Source: Trichuris trichiura | Lineage: Eukaryota > Nematoda > Enoplea > Trichinellida > Trichuridae | NCBI GenBank assembly: GCA_037903355.1 | Contig: JBAJFE010000046.1 | Location: 186,001 to 250,000, forward strand | Length of the DNA stretch: 64,000 bases | Direction of reading: 5' to 3' | In this document: positions 1 to 14,855 of the stretch, piece by piece | Position numbering within the stretch: position 1 is the first letter of the stretch | Layout of the letters: the number at the start of each line of letters is the position of its first letter | Translations under genes and position numbers: made by a program | Notes under the pieces: generated by a model | Told to the model about the DNA's origin: nothing | Databases searched by the model: none | Seen by the model: the letters and a program-made list of their open reading frames with translations, nothing else

Positions 1-1063
1 TCCCGTTGGTCCCATTAACTGTAGACGATTTAAAATTAAAGGCTATTTGGCAATACATTCATTATGATTTGGTACAGTGTCCTTCCAAACGACAACCTGT
101 GTAACAGGCAACTATACTGGGTAAAAAGTCAATTACATGACGAAGTGCGGGGACGCACGTTTAAAGGCAGCACTGCTATGCGCTCCGCTGTTCCCACAAT
201 GTCAAGGATGATTTGGACGCGGAAAGGCTGACATTGAGAACTGAAAATTGTAGGACAATTCTGTAGTTATCTTTGAATGTTTTCGTCATGGTGTAAGCAA
301 CGTTGCTTATTCTTGATAGGCATTTCTAGATTCTTCTGATCCTCTCGTCAACGCTGACAGAAGACTTTGACAATGTTGTAGCAATAGCAACTGATGCAAG
401 AGTGAATGAACTGCTAAAGTATTGTGCAAGCACAATTGACCAGCGAAATTAAAAATTAACCTGCACGAAGTATAAGGAAATAATAAATGACTGCTTCCAT
501 TAATTTGAGGCAATATTTGGACTAATGAGAAAACAGTTCTGCCTGATGAGGAAAAAGATTAGGAAAAATGAAAAGTAGACAAACCGACGCTGAAATTACT
601 GTTTTAACTGGCTTGAGCAATTTTGTTTTTCTTCTTTTACTGTTTTTGACTGCCTACGTATCACTGTTGACGGTATGACATTTTTGTTTCGCTGCCAGAG
701 AGAGGAGCTTTGAGCTGTCTTTCTTTTGAGTATAAATAAAACTTTTTACTCTGCAACAGATCAGAAAACCTATGGAAAGGAAAACCTGCATTCAACGCTT
801 AACGTAAAGTACAGATAACTGAAAGGTTTGATGAACGGTGGGTATGTGCGTGTAGCGCCGTTACGTACAGTACGTTACACGTTGCTGAAACTTTCCAAAC
901 AGCCTATTTACCAGGAAGATATCCGCCCTTACCTGGCATAATTTCACGAGCTACTGCGAAGCCTACGCAGAAATGTTCGTGTTAGTTCTGTCGATGAAAA
1001 GCTAATAACGTCATTAGATAGTCGAATTAGTTTGAAACTGTAAAATTAACCCTCAAAACTCAC

Positions 1064-1149
1064 TTGGTTGCTTCCTCTCTGGTGTTGTCTCCCGCTTTCA
1101 CTCTAACCACGACTTCCACATCGTACTTCTTTCCTTCTGAAGTTCCAAT
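1064..1149 (-). CDS. possible isolated exon, unknown product
   Basis: On the minus strand an 86-nt open segment lies between a good acceptor (ctacatttag) and a donor (AA|gtgagt). Only one of its three frames is open. The peptide, about 28 residues rich in Lys, Val and Glu and including GKKYDVEVVVRVKAGDN, looks like a beta-strand segment of a real protein. I do not recognise the family and could not find partner exons with compatible phase. A splice to the next downstream acceptor would need a 26-nt intron, which is shorter than any other here. It may be a chance open segment. Confidence 0.25.
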
Positions 1150-2476
1150 CTAAATGTAGGAAAAAGCCTAGTAATTTTTCCGTTTAGGTCTGAGCGAGAA
1201 ATAGTTTTTAGTGATACCTTGGTTAGCGCAAGAGACTGTTTTTAACGGTTAAATGTTCCATCGTTAAAAGCTAATTTATGAATCGTCTATACAAAACGTG
1301 ATGGATCAATTGCTAGGGAGAGGCGCCTGCGATCTGCTTCCTTTCAGTATGCATGTCATGTCTGTCTAAAGAATCTGCCTGTTCGTTAGGGGGAAGGAAG
1401 AGTTTCATTGTCAGAGTTTTCGGGACCAATCTTGTCCCGTCATTAGCGAATCAAATGGTGCGCATTGAGAACGAGCACCGTGACTGTGCATCATTCGATT
1501 CTGCTTGCTTCACGTTGGGACAGCTCATTAAGTCTGTTTATAAGAAGGGCACTATTTCTCATTATCAAGTCATTCAGCAATTAACTGCACTTACCAATAG
1601 AAGAGCTAGCGTTATTGCTGCAAAATGCGGGCACATTTTGGTGAACTCCATTGGGGGTGTATTGAATCGGGATTTTTGAGCAGCCTTTTTATAGAAGCAA
1701 ATGAGATCGGGCATTTGTATTTTTTCAGTAACAGCTGTTCAGTTACATCCGTTGCGTGAAATTGTGCAAACTTTGTCTGTTGTTGCGTAACCCTGACTAG
1801 TCGATCCAAATGTTACGTGGTTTTAGTGTATGCCGCCGTTTGCTAGGTCGCATTGACAACATTTTCTTTTCTGCTAGTGTTTTTGTTGAGTAGATTTTTT
1901 CAAGTACCAATGGATACTTTCTGTAAGTAACGGGCATTAAAGTTAAGTTTAGTTTCGCTTCTTCGTGGATATTTCTCTCATTACTACACTCGTTTAACGA
2001 GCTTCACCGTCATGGGGAAATATGATTGGAACGTTTCATCCGTGTGCATGAATGACTGTCGTGGTTGCTTTACATTTCAGCATGTACTTGTAAGAGGCTC
2101 TTTTGCAAATGCCAAATGCAGCTGATTAATCAACGCATTTGCCCTCTTCCAGGTATTTGCTGTTTTGTTGGAGTTATTTGTCAATTATTCTGGAAGTAAT
2201 ATACGAATGTGCAGCCAAATGAAGACCCATCAATTTCGTTCAGTATCAGATTTCTTCCTTTGTAAGTCTTGCAAGAAGTAGGAATATGGTGACTGAAACA
2301 AAGCTTTAATGACCTTCTGCAGATTCAATGTTTACATAATTTTAATTAAATAAAAACTCGGTCGCCGTTGCTGATTTCCAATGCAACAATGAATCACCAT
2401 TGAAAGATTCAATTCCTCGTAACCGCTGAGTACGTTTTCGTTGTATGAAGAAAAATAACCAGCTGGGCTGTTCTAA

Positions 2477-2587
2477 GAGCTTTTATCCGACGTAGCTTTT
2501 AAGATGTTTGTTGTGCTATTCGCGGCGTCATTGAAGACCCTGAGGATGGAACTAGATGGTTTCCAAAAGCTACGTCGAATAAAAGCC
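2477..2587. repeat. small inverted repeat
   Basis: Arms of about 23 bp (2477-2500 and 2565-2587) are near-perfect reverse complements around the core AAAAGCTACGTCG. The loop is about 64 bp. No flanking duplication was evident. It may be a short foldback element or the remnant of one. Confidence 0.5.
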
Positions 2588-5500
2588 TTCATGACATCTT
2601 AGCTGATTATTTTTCTATGCACAAAGAAAAAGTAAGTCACCACGTGTCGTCCGACGCGTTATTTTGTGAGTTGCTCCAGTAGGCCTCCTTTGGTGTTAGT
2701 CGGTATCATATTTCTTGGCAAAGGTTGACCGTTTGCTTGCTAAGTGCTTTTGAACTTTCTCTTTGAGATTTGTCCATTAAGAGAATGTGATCTCGTGAAA
2801 ACTGGGCAACGTTTCTCCGACGCATTTGTCTATCTCTCATGCCAGATTTCCCTTGAGTAACCACAGATTTGCTTTGTGACAGATCGACAAAAATGGCTGT
2901 GAAAACATTTTCTTGTTAAACAACGTTTGGAAAAGAGGGAATAAATGTCATTATTCGTTTGCCTGAGTTGAATTCAGGTTTTGCAATTCTTTAACACCTA
3001 GTAAATTTGCATCCCTTTTCTTGTTTTTCGTCACAGCGTATGTTAACACTTTGTAGACTGATATTTTCATGCAAACTTATGTCCAGCACTTGGCTGCAAG
3101 CAGTTCTTTTGTTTGCTACGGCCCTAGGTGATTGCACCTTATTAAAGTTACCGAATCCTTTAGTGCATGTCTCCTGTTTTATAGCAGAGGTTATACAATA
3201 ATGCTTCATAATTTAGGTGACGTGGACCGTGACTGGAAATAAAATTGCAGTGTACAGGCCTTAAAATTTCGTCTTGTAACTCATTTCGTTCCGCTAAACT
3301 AACAGATGTTTTACCTTGAAGTCACAGAGCTTTCGAATCTTACATTATCTGTCATTCCATGTTGATAGTGTATCCTGTGATTTCTGAAACTTCTGTCTTT
3401 TCAAAATAAAGCAACTCTTTGTTTAAAAAATCTTCTTGCGGCATGAAAACACAAAACGGACTGAAAGTAAAAGTACCATGGAATGAATTTGTGCAACGAC
3501 GGATTTTCACGGTGCTGCCGTTAGTTAAGGTTAATCCTTTTTCCTCACGAAGGCAATGCTGTTCTTTACTTACTGTTATTTCGCAATCAGTTTTCATGAA
3601 TAATTATTGCTTGGTAAGTGTTCTTAGTGCCGCTTCGATTTTCTGTCGACTTGGGCTATTATAAGTAGGATGGCTGTCAAGGAATCCCTGGAATTTCATC
3701 ATGCAAATTCTTTTTACATAGTCTCTGGAGTTTTCAGGTCAAATTTGTGCCTGAAAAATCCTACGCGTAAATTACTACGTTAACAGGTTAATATTGCAAT
3801 ATTTAGAAAATCAAACAGTCAATTTGTATAATGCATAACTGCGCAATTAACTGAGAACCGGAGTGTTACAGGTTAGGAAAGTATAGACAAGTGTGATCGA
3901 CTGTTTATGGTGTCTAACTTCAGTGATGTGCGAAGATGAAACGTCGCGATAGGGTGCGTCTACAAGTGGTATCCAAAAAGCAGGCTTTAAAGTGCACTCA
4001 AAAATTTGAATTTCGCGCCTGATTTTTAATGTTCGGGGCTGTTCCAGCGTTTATCGCACCGTCGGTTAAGGTAACAGTGCTGCTTAGTATTTCCTTAACT
4101 GCTGAACATGGAAAACGAAACGTTACCGTTGACATCCATTATTGAAGCGCACTTGTATTTTTAATTATTCGCCGTTGTGATTAATTAGGGTTATGTAAGT
4201 GTCCTGTGGCGTCCATTTTAATTTGTTAATACTAAAAAATGAGTTGCAGAACATTTTATGACTGCTGCTGCCAGGAAGTAGTTGAGCTGTGCTATTGAAA
4301 AACAATATCATTAAGTGGCATAACGACAAAGATTAGGAACTGAGCAATGCTTTCAATTTTGCATGCATTAGGGCAGGAACATTTCAGCGACAATGTTTGG
4401 CCAGACCATTTTGGCACAGTGCTCCTACCGACTGCCACTGATAGCTGGGAATATCCGTAATGTGGTTCTCTGTTTCTTTTGATTATGGTTACAACATCCT
4501 AACAAAATGTTGGATTTCTGAATATTTGCTTGAAAGTAGTGAGCAATTCATATTATTAAGAGCGAGTAAGTTGTAACTTCCACTACCGTGCTAGATGGAT
4601 GGATACCTTTGCATTTCCCTTTTTGTTTCACATTCATGAAATTCGCTTTTCTGCCCATTTGTTTGGCCGTCTTAGTTGCTCAGAGTTCGAATTAAGGATG
4701 GATTGTCCTGCGCGAACGTAATATGAAGCACTACTGAAAAACGTCTGTGTGAATAGTCTTGAAATGACGTCATTAGCTAATGCGTTTTTGTCTCCAAGTT
4801 GAAACAAAATTTTTTCTTTACTTTAGCGCGCCTAAGATCGGAAATAGGTTGTATAAGTGACTATGTGATTACGTGCCGGAGCGTTACTGTGTTATTATTT
4901 GAGTGGAGTAAGCGCTGAGAAGTGAACTTTGCCTGGCAAAGCAGGCTTAAAACCGTATGTGGATAATGACGCCTCAAAAGTTAGTGAATACGGAACTGGT
5001 TAAGATTGGAAGAAGATAATGAGCGTATGCTTGTCGCATGATGAAAAGCTGGCTATGCGTGCTAACGCTGGCAAACAAACAAAACCCGTCAATGAGAAAG
5101 GCAGTCGACATTTGTTTTCCTTCATGCGGATGCTTGATTGATTGACGTTAGCAACCTTGGGGGATAACCTGTGCATCTGTATGATTGCTTGAGCATTTAC
5201 AGGTAGTTTAACATCTGCTCTAAGTAATAAATCACCAATGTTTAACTCTTGAAATACGTTGCCGACACCTGCGTAACGTTTTACTTGACAGGAGTCTAAA
5301 AACTGAAAATACTTTTAAAATTTTTAAATTCACGTAGTATTACAATTTCTGATTTTCTGATGGTGCGCAAATAGTTCATTTCCATCGGTAGCTGTGTCAA
5401 GCGAGAGGTTCAGGAGCCCTTTGCAGTTATTTTTTTGGCTGTTCGAGTTTTGAGTCTAAAAAATAGAAACGTTGCTTGGCAGATGCCAAGACATATACTC

Positions 5501-8500
5501 CGTACGTTAAAGTTGCTTGGTACCATGGGCAGTTCTGTTGTGTGCATGCATCTAGTGCAGTTGCGTTGAAAGATGTAATTCATGGCAGCTAACATTTCAG
5601 CTTTGTTTATTGCTCGATGAAACACTTAGAATTTTTAGTTATTGCATGCGTTTATTTTCGCTGAACTGCAATTAGTAAATAGTCTCGCCTGTCACCCTGA
5701 ATTAACCAAAAAACTGCCTCCTTTGTTACGGAATAGCCAAAAATCATTAGTATTTTCTTCTAAGAAACGGGCTAGCGTTATATTATTATTAATAAGATTG
5801 AATAAATAGCTACAGAAGTTGCCGTATTACCACGGTGGTGACAATGGGAAAGTGCCCACTGAAATTTTTATTTTTTAATCCCAAATTCAGTTGAAGAAAC
5901 TATTTATACGTTATATGCCCGTTATTGTGTTCAACTGAAGCTTTCGAATGTAAATCGTCACCACTCATCAGTAGCAAACAACAGAATAACTTCGTGGCAG
6001 CTTTTTGGTTAGTACGACATCTTCATTTCAGAGTAGATTTAGAAAAAAACACCATATTTTGCATGGGACTACATGTTATGGCAAAGAATAGCAGCTAGAG
6101 AAGTCAAATAAATTTGGCTAGATCCAGCAAACCTCTTCTCCTAAATTCTGATTGTACGTTGTATTATGTCGAGCTTAAAGCACCTCTTTAATTTTCTTCA
6201 ATCGTAAATTGCTTTCATAGCATAATAGTTTTGCATGGAAAGTATTTTACCAGCGAGCTACGTGCTTGGCCACGTCTGAAACCTTGAGTAGTCAACGCAC
6301 TTGAACGTTCAGCCACATTCAGTATTGAGTGATTTTAGGCAGTGAACAGATCGTGCATCCGCTGTGATTAAAACTTTTTTGCTTATTTGATAACAAAGTG
6401 ATAAAAATCAAATTAAAAGAAAAAACTGATGGTCAGTTTTAGTCAATTTTCTCACTCTCTAGTCATTACTGTGATATTTGCACATACCGGAGCGTATTTG
6501 TCGGTTGACCATTTGAAAAAAAATTTTAACTCTCCTATGATGTAACACGCGGTAGCTGGGACGATTACGGTAAATCTGTCGCAGTTGTGTAAAAGTGGCC
6601 GTATCTCGAGTAACAGTAATACTTCCGCTGCAGGCAATAATACCATGTTTTTCCTATCATAAGACCTCCACTGAAAATACGCCCTAGCTTTACTTTTAGG
6701 ATGCTCTTTAGCACAAGCCTTTTCTGAAAACCAGCCCCAGTTGCGATATTTTTCTTCCTTTACAGTTACGTTTTGTATGGGCTTCTGCACATAAATTAAT
6801 GAACGAGTGTAGAATATGGTACCTGAAGATATAAGACAACCCGGCAAATAAGCCCAGCCGTGTTTTTTGAAGGAAAAATTAGTACAAGGCGCGGCCTTGT
6901 TATTAGGTGAAACAGGGTATTAAGCTGACAAAAAGTGCTCTTGTTATCTGGCTACTTAATATGATTAGATAAAACCATGCAGAATAATGTAAAATGCAGT
7001 AATATTTTTGAAGTTATGCAATTATTTTTTTAAATACTGAGCTGCATGTTTTCCTTACGGAATGGCAAGAGAAAAGAGCACAAAAATGAAGCATTTTACA
7101 CTTATTTCGATGTGAGAAACTTTCTACTTGAAGCTATCTGCTTCCGTGAAGCATTGTAATAATATGTTTTACTGTTAACAAACTAGCAAAGCTAGCTGAC
7201 TCGCTTCTCTAAAACGTTTTTTGGTGGTTCAGTGTGTCAACATATCACAAAAAATCCCATAAAAAACAAAGACCGCATGTTAACAGTTTTTTCAGGTTAC
7301 GCAACGCAGGGGAAATTTTTTTGGCGCATATCCCTCTTTCCCAAAACAAATCTGCTCAAGTTGCAGCTGCTGAATGTTTGACAATTATGAAGCGCTAATT
7401 CCTGTTTTAACCAGGTAACTTCAGCCGTTCTTTCTTGATTTCTTTCGGAGTAAAACACGCTAGGCAAGGTGCTCAAAGGTACTTTTTACGACAGCGAAAA
7501 TTCTTTGTGATTAATTGCCCCGTCATCTGGCACGTGGCTCATTCTGGTTAATACGGAAAGGCAAGCTTGTCACTTGGCGCCGTTGTAATGGAATGACATA
7601 TGGCGCTCGTCATCAGTTGTATTCATTCCATTTGAGTTCTGTGAGTACCGTAACATGCTTGGCTCAGTAGAAAGATTTCTAGACAGTGTGTACTCTTATG
7701 ACTTTACCGAAGTTTGAATTGGTGGAACCAAGTCTTCAAGACTGCAGTTCTCAGTAGCCATTATCGCTCCACATTACTGCTCTTGTAGTCTGCCAAATGT
7801 GAGAACTTCTTTGCAACTGAAGGCACTGTAGCATTTAATCCAATGTTGCGTAGTTTTCTAAGCAGCTAACTCCAAACGTAGTAGCCTGTAGCTACGCAAT
7901 CAAAGGTTAAAGGCCATTGTTGATGGGCAAGTAGGATTGAAGCGATGGTTCAGTCTCACAATCTCTCCTGGAACTAAGCTTTCACGACGCAGTGATCCCA
8001 TTTCAAGCGACAGCTTATTCATCTCATTTCCTTTGTTACTCGTTACGTTTCTGTAGAGCCTTTCTCGATGCAACCGCAGCGGTATAAACATGCGATTAGC
8101 AGGCTTTATGCGAGCGGTTAATCCGTCCAACTTATTTACTGGCAGAAAGTTAGATTACAAGCTATGTGCATCACGGATTATTTTACATAAATATACCTAC
8201 GTACCGCTTTCCTCGCGGACTGCCTGCATTTGCTGCACAAGGTGACAGGAATTGTCATACTTTTTGTGTCTCTCTTACAATAGCAATGCATTTCTGCATT
8301 CTCAAAGTTTCGCTAAGCACGGTTAGTTGCCTGTTGTGTGAACAAGACAAAGGTTTTATTTTTCTCCAATACTTACTGCCTATTTCTGTCATCAGCGAAA
8401 CGATTCTGTATTGGTTTTGAATGGCCAAACTTTCCCCTGAAAGAAAACTGCTTTTAATGGCTTGTTTGCACAGGGAATAGCAACAGTCATGCATTAAAGA

Positions 8501-9130
8501 AAAGCTATATCAATAGCACAGCAATATAGTTTTCTTGCTACCATGCAAGCCAGTAGGCGCCGGTTTGCTACAGTAGTTGCCTTTTACTATGGAATTTGCA
8601 TGAGTAAAGATGTTTTTCAGCTGCTGTTCTAAGCTTGAAGTTCTTCAAGGCCCAACTCATCTAGTCGTAGCGATCGATAGTTAATTGATGCAACAGTGCA
8701 AAGTCGCTTGTAATTAGTCGTTGCATATGTACCGAAGATATTGAAAAAGCAAATCTATTGTGAATTTGCCGTTTTGAATTCTTTATCATTGAAGTATTCA
8801 ATGCTCTTTTCACGTTTATGCAACGTTTCTGACAAACTAGCTTCTATTTGTAAATGCGTGAGCAGTTTTCTGTCCACACGGATAAGAAAGCAGCTCTGTA
8901 ACGGATGGATGAGTAAAGCGTTCTTGATACTAGGCTTCCCCTGGTAACGGGAGCAAATGTGCACGTCTTTTCTTTCTTTAACACTAAACTTTCTGTGTAC
9001 GATTGTAGTATGGACAGTCAGTTACTCAACTTGGAAAGCTTCAACTATTCCTATGTAATAAGAACTAGTCCGCATAGCTGCTGTTATTTTAGATATTTTG
9101 CTTTTCTTTTTTCTCTTCTTCGTAATGAGT

Positions 9131-9783
9131 TTTTTGAAAAACGGTTTTTATCCTGTTTTTTCACATAACGTTTATTGTTTTAGACGTTGCTTGCGAAGCT
9201 TTCAGGTCAATCCGGGACCCGTCTTCAGCACCAAGAGTGCGCACCGCCGAGCTGGCCTTCATGGTTGCAAGCCTCTTCATCCGACTAACGTTTGGCAGAA
9301 ACCTCAGCTGTCAGCTCTTTCTTGAGCCGTCGAGCTTTGGTCCTACCTCGTCAGTCAGATCAAGGAACGAGCGCCCAACCGACCTACCGCGATGGCGACA
9401 CACCAACAAATGAGCGACAACGAGTAAATGTTTAAAACCCGTCTCGTTTAAAGTGGACGGGTATGTTTTTTTGCTTGCTCGTTGTCGCTCAATTGTCGCT
9501 GTGTCACCATCGCGGTTTGCGGTAAATCGGTTGGGCTCTCGCTCTACTGTCTGACTGACGAGATGGGACCGAAGCTCGACGTTTCAACACAGAGCTGACA
9601 GCCGCGGTCCCCGCCGAAGTTGTTCGGATGGAGGGGCTTTCAACTATGAAAACCGGCTGGGCGGTGGGCACCTCTAGCGAGACGGATTCCGGAGTTATTC
9701 GAAAGCTTCGCAAGCAACGTCTAAAACAATAAGCGTTATTTGAAAAAAAACAGGGTAAAAAACGGCAAAAGTTTTTCCAAAAA
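9131..9783. repeat. foldback element, family A (older copy)
   Basis: Two arms of about 290 bp (about 9131-9420 and 9480-9783) are imperfect inverted repeats around a short AT-rich centre. Outer ends read ttttttgaaaaac against its complement, and inner segments carry the shared GCTTGCGAAGCTTTC motif. The left arm, read on the minus strand, contains CTGAAGACGGGTCCC followed by a hairpin at about 9196-9228. It shares blocks such as ATGGTTGCAAGCC, CATCCGAC and GTCAGTCAGA with the element at 37168-37797, so I group them as one family. Arms are more diverged here, suggesting an older insertion. I could not identify a clear target-site duplication. No coding capacity was seen. Confidence 0.75.
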
Positions 9784-12700
9784 ATATTATTTTGATATCA
9801 ATAGATTCCATGCAGAGCAGTTGTTTTTCTCTGGAAGGAAGTTACTTCAGGGAGCAACTGTGTCGAGTTCATTATGCTGAGTACGGAGGCTCTTTTATGT
9901 TTTCCCGCCCTCCCACTTCTTACGTTTATAGGCTCGCGTTCATACTACTGAGCTGCTTTATGTTCAGCAGCAAACGTCTGTTTGCATTGTTACTAAACGT
10001 CGTAAATTAGATGTAATTGATTTTCTCAATTCATATCATTAAACAGGCTTACCTAGCTTTCACTCTAAAAGTGCGTGTTACAACTTGCCCTATATTCAGA
10101 AAAAAGGGTTAAATTATTTTTAAATGATTTTCAGATGTGCGGTCTGGATATTTTTTCAGCGGGTGCTCAATGAGTCAGAAAAAGTGTTTTTGGCCATCCG
10201 CTGAGCATTTTATGTTTTCATTGTCTGCAAGGGTTGAAATACCGAAACATAAGCTTAACTTCAGCAGCGCTTCAATTGAAATGTCATTGCAACGGACGTC
10301 TTATTGGGAATAAAGCACCCTTCGTCACACGTTGACAACAGGGCTAGGCTGATTCTGAAAATGTCACGACTGATTTCGCAGTACATGCTCTCGTTTTTAT
10401 CACTTGAACTCACATGAATGAAGCAACATGGAGTGTATCTCTTTTTAAAGAAAAGTACTTCTTTGTAGCTTCTGTGATCACCACACAAGTAATTCATGCA
10501 GCTGTAGTATATTTCGCAGCTTTGTGAATTGAACGATTAGCATCTTTTTTACTTAAGCAGCTCAAACGAAGTTAACAGAGCTGTCCCATGTTCTCAGTTG
10601 AAATGAAAAGGCGTATGAATAGTTCACTTCGAAAGCACACGTTCACTTGTTTACATTGTGCCACGCGTAATTATTGATGCTATATGTGCAGGCTAGTAAT
10701 TTCCTTAGGTCTCGCAAGTGTTAGCATCTAGCAACATGAAATACCTAATTTTTCTAAGGCGTAATTTCTGCTGGTCATTGAGATAAGATTTTGGTACCCA
10801 ATCAGCGATCTTAAGGAGGAAAACGTAGTTAGGTAAAATCATGCTATTTATGACCACTTCTCCTACAATTATAGAAATACAAACAGGGCGCATGTCATCA
10901 AGGCACAAACCGTGCGTCTTTTGGTACTCTCGTAACTACATATAACCCTTGCGGCCAGTTTGTTAATACTTCAGTCTGGTCATATGCTTACCACTGATCG
11001 TTAATCACTTAGCAGGCACTGTTCAGTAAACTGCCTCTTACCATATTTGCGGTAATTTTGACTTCCTTTGACATTGGACAAAAGACAGTGACCTTAAGGA
11101 AAAGAGTTAACTTCGTTTAAAAAGTTCATTACCGTTTGGTGCAATCAGCTTTTTAGCACGTGCTTTGCATAACTTTAAGTTTGTATTCACATCAGTCCTT
11201 CCATTGCGCAGATGAGATCTTAGCGCTAAAAGGAGTGGAATTACGCGTCCATTAAGTCGCTTATATGTGTGTAGCTGTTTAAGGTCATAAGGTGTTAATG
11301 GCGTAACTGTATAGCTGCACTAACATCTGATTTTTTGTAATTACTTACGGAGTTCAATGAATTTCAGTAAGTGGCCACAAAGCTACATTTTTAAATGCGT
11401 ACTTGCCGCCTTTTGTAATTGCGTAAATATGCATAAAATAATTGAAACAATTCAACTTTTTATGTTCTCTTTATTTTCTGTGCGTTTTTCAGAGCTTTCT
11501 TCAACTGACGAAAGAAATGTTGTGCAGGTTAACAGGTCCTAACCGCGTTGCGAAAGGTTAGCCTTTAGTGTGAAAAGAAACCAATAAGGCATATCTGTCC
11601 TTGTTTACATATTGAATAGTTGCTCGACAGTAAGGTAAAGGGTTACTGATCGTTCGAGATGGTGTTCAATATGATGAGATGATTTTATCGAAGTGTCTCA
11701 TATGTTTTTCGACGCTATTTTTTGATTCACATTATTCTTCACTGTCGATGCGATGAACGCACGAACAAAAGTGGGAAAACATAATTAAACGAAATGTACT
11801 AGTGTTTGGAACAGCTTGACAATACAATAGATGAGTCTACAAATTCCATTGTGACTTTTGATAATGTACAAAAGAGAGATAGAGCGGTTCACTTCTGTCT
11901 GAACATAATTATCCGACAGGTAAGGCTAGATGGGTATTTAATTTTGGTGAGCATGCTCTCTGTCCAGTACAGTTGACCAGTTTCAGGGTCAGCAAAAATG
12001 CCTATGATGAGTTCAGCCGTTCTTTATCAGCAACACAACGCTCTTATGGCTGTCAGAGCCAGTAATTGAGCATGACGCGCTTGTTGCAAACTGACTGCAA
12101 AGGCCAATGACGGTAGCTCTGCAGCGAGTGCGGTGCTGAAAACTGAGCTCACGGATGCGCCTGTTTGGCCAAGTGCATGATAAAAGGTGTCCACTGTACT
12201 CGATCATCATCAATCTTTGGCGTTTGACCTATGCCGACTCACATTTAATAGTGGGTGTTAGGCGACATCTCGACGCGCATCTTACGGTCCTTAAATTGCG
12301 ACAAGTCAACTGAACCGGTCAAAATTAGAATTGGACTGCGTAATTAATGCCATCTTCTTGATAAGTATCAATGCAATGAAAGGAATGAGTATAACGGCGG
12401 GTAGGATTATTCCGACGACCAATCTTGGCAGGCGTTCTTATAAGAACAATGCTTTTTGATTACTTCCATTTAATAAGGCGAATATTTCAACAATACTTAT
12501 TGATTATTGCAGCTGAACTTGCAGGCTTCTTCTTCTTCTCCAAACTGAAGTCAGCAATTAGAGAAGGATCCTTTAAAACTGTTAATTCTTAAATCCGGCC
12601 AGGCAAGACAGTGTGTGAATTTTCGTCATGCCTTTGGTTTGAAGGGCAAAAATTTTGCAGAATTGTTGTCACCATTTAAATGTTTTTCAAAGTGCCATTG

Positions 12701-14855
12701 CACTTGCTTTTAATCCTTTGTGACAGTAGACAGGTTAGACTCTAGGCCTAAATAAAATTTTGTTGATCCGTTTGATTTCTTCGTATTTAAAACGCATTAG
12801 CAATGTAAGAGTTGGCCAACCAACTTTCACCGCAACTCTGATGAGAGAACTGTTTCACGGTATTTGTCTGAGAATCATGTAAATCTACCTGCATTGTCCG
12901 TTCGCAATAATAACTCAGATCCTTTTTGAACAATTGTGCATTCAATACGTCTAAGCTTCGTTTGATCATTTTAAATTTCATTGATACCTATTTTACAAAG
13001 AAGGTCAATCAAGAAGCAGAATGGTGGCGGGCATGTTCGTGCCCGCGATTATAGCATTGAATCATGAATTGGTACTTTTCTTAATTAGCATGGATCTCTA
13101 TGAACCGGTCATCATGCTGCCAGTAGCAGACGCATAGCTACACTTCGTACGATTACAGTTAGATCATCTGTTCAAATCGTGTTAAGATTTTGTAATCTGC
13201 ATTTCTTTTGAGGAAAATTTATGTCCCTTCAGCTGCGCTACATGTTCTCAGTAGTTGCTGTAATAATCTTGCATTTTTTTATTGAAAGCCATTCCAACTT
13301 CCATCTCAGCGCCCTTTTCACGAAACGTTAAGGACAGCAAGTGATCATGCAAAGATGCGCAGCTTCCGTTTGCTGACAGTGTGAACGAACTGGTCAAAGC
13401 TACTAATACGATTTGAACTGCTGTGGGGCATACTCCAGCAGTGAGCATATACGGAATAAAAGAGATTTAATTTTCTGGTTCTATTTCCAACTTGCTGTGG
13501 CTGTTGACCCTTTAAGCTGACTGCATTCTGTGATAGCAGAACATTCTTTTTATTGCGGAACTAGCACGTAATTTTAGTAGTATCATTACTGCCTGGCAGC
13601 ACTTCACTGGTACTGCAGCGCGTTCTTTTCCATTCTAGTTAGTTGCAGTTGAGGCAGAACAGGTGCAGTTACAGCGTCAGAGCAAGCAGGCTTTGTGATG
13701 TTGGGAGGACATGCCTTTTAAAGTAGTTGCTTCATCCTTGCCTTTTAAACTGTTTTAAAAAAATACTTTCAGAGCATCAGTTATGTGAAAGAGGTCCCTT
13801 AGCTGAAGGCTTAAAATGTTTGTTTATCATGTTTTTTCAAAGACCATTGTATACCTTTTAAAATGATGCTTCGTGAAACCGTTATTTAAGGCACAATTTT
13901 TAAGATTGCTGATGATCAGCTTTCAATCACTGAAAACATTAACTTCGCAGTCGTCAATGTGCTGTTCTGAATACGCAAGTTGTTCAGGATGAGCGCTATT
14001 TGCCTATTGTAGAGAATTTCCTACTTGCCGGTGAAGTTTCAGATTTGCTGTTAAGATGGCTTGATAATCATAAAGAATGATTAGTTTAGTAAGCCACCGT
14101 AATTTTGTCAGCAGAGTTGTTCATATAAATTGCCTCTTATGATTTCTATATCTTTTCAACGTTACCCTTAATTTGATCATGTTTTCCATGTTTTTTACTA
14201 CCTTTTATTTAACTTTTGGTCTTTTAGGTGACACAACTTGTTTTGTCCAATGTCAGTGTTTTCTTATCAGCTCTATTCAAGTTATTTATTACCTGCAGCT
14301 CAAACTTAGTATTGTCTTTGTATTATTACTGTCAATGAGTTTACTTGTAAAACATTTCTGCATTGTTTCTTAATGCTGAGTGAAGCTTTTGCTTGTTCTC
14401 TCAGCTCTAGTATTAGCCTTGGCATATCAGCTGATAAATGGGCAGTTTGTAGTTTCCATTATGAGCATTTAGAGCAAGTGCAGTAGTCTTATTGTGGCTG
14501 CTATTTTCACTGTGGTATTAATAGTTTGCTCCTGTCATGTTGGATGCAATAAATCCACCAAATGAGCAGATTATCTGAACATATCAGCTGTCAAGTTCAA
14601 CCTGGCCTGTCTTGTTTCATCACGCAATTAACAACAGCTTGGCGCATTCCGGACGTTTTTCATAGGTGGGCAACTGATGACATTGATTCTGGAATGAACG
14701 GTGCCAAGCAGCGAATGATTTTCAGCTCCACCTACATTCTTACTGTGAGTGCGCAACTATTGGACAACAACAGTTAACGATCGCCCAGGAGTAAGGATCG
14801 AATTGTCAGTGTGTGAGCAAAGTCGCAGGTGAACAGCCAGTGTAGAGCAAACGAC

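Larger units (their letters stand above)
1..14855. other. gene-poor region upstream of engrailed
   Basis: I see no recognisable protein family on either strand in this 14.8 kb. Open frames are short (mostly under 100 codons) and lack family signatures. It contains one possible minus-strand exon at 1064-1149, a small inverted repeat at 2477-2587 and a large foldback repeat at about 9131-9783, listed separately. A long non-coding stretch next to a developmental homeobox gene may hold cis-regulatory sequence, but nothing in the sequence alone shows which parts. Confidence 0.6.

Noticed and set aside
6452..6847. 131-codon minus-strand open frame
   Set aside because: It has no family features, no convincing splice sites at its ends and no neighbours in frame. 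Length alone is not enough in a 14-kb gene-poor stretch.
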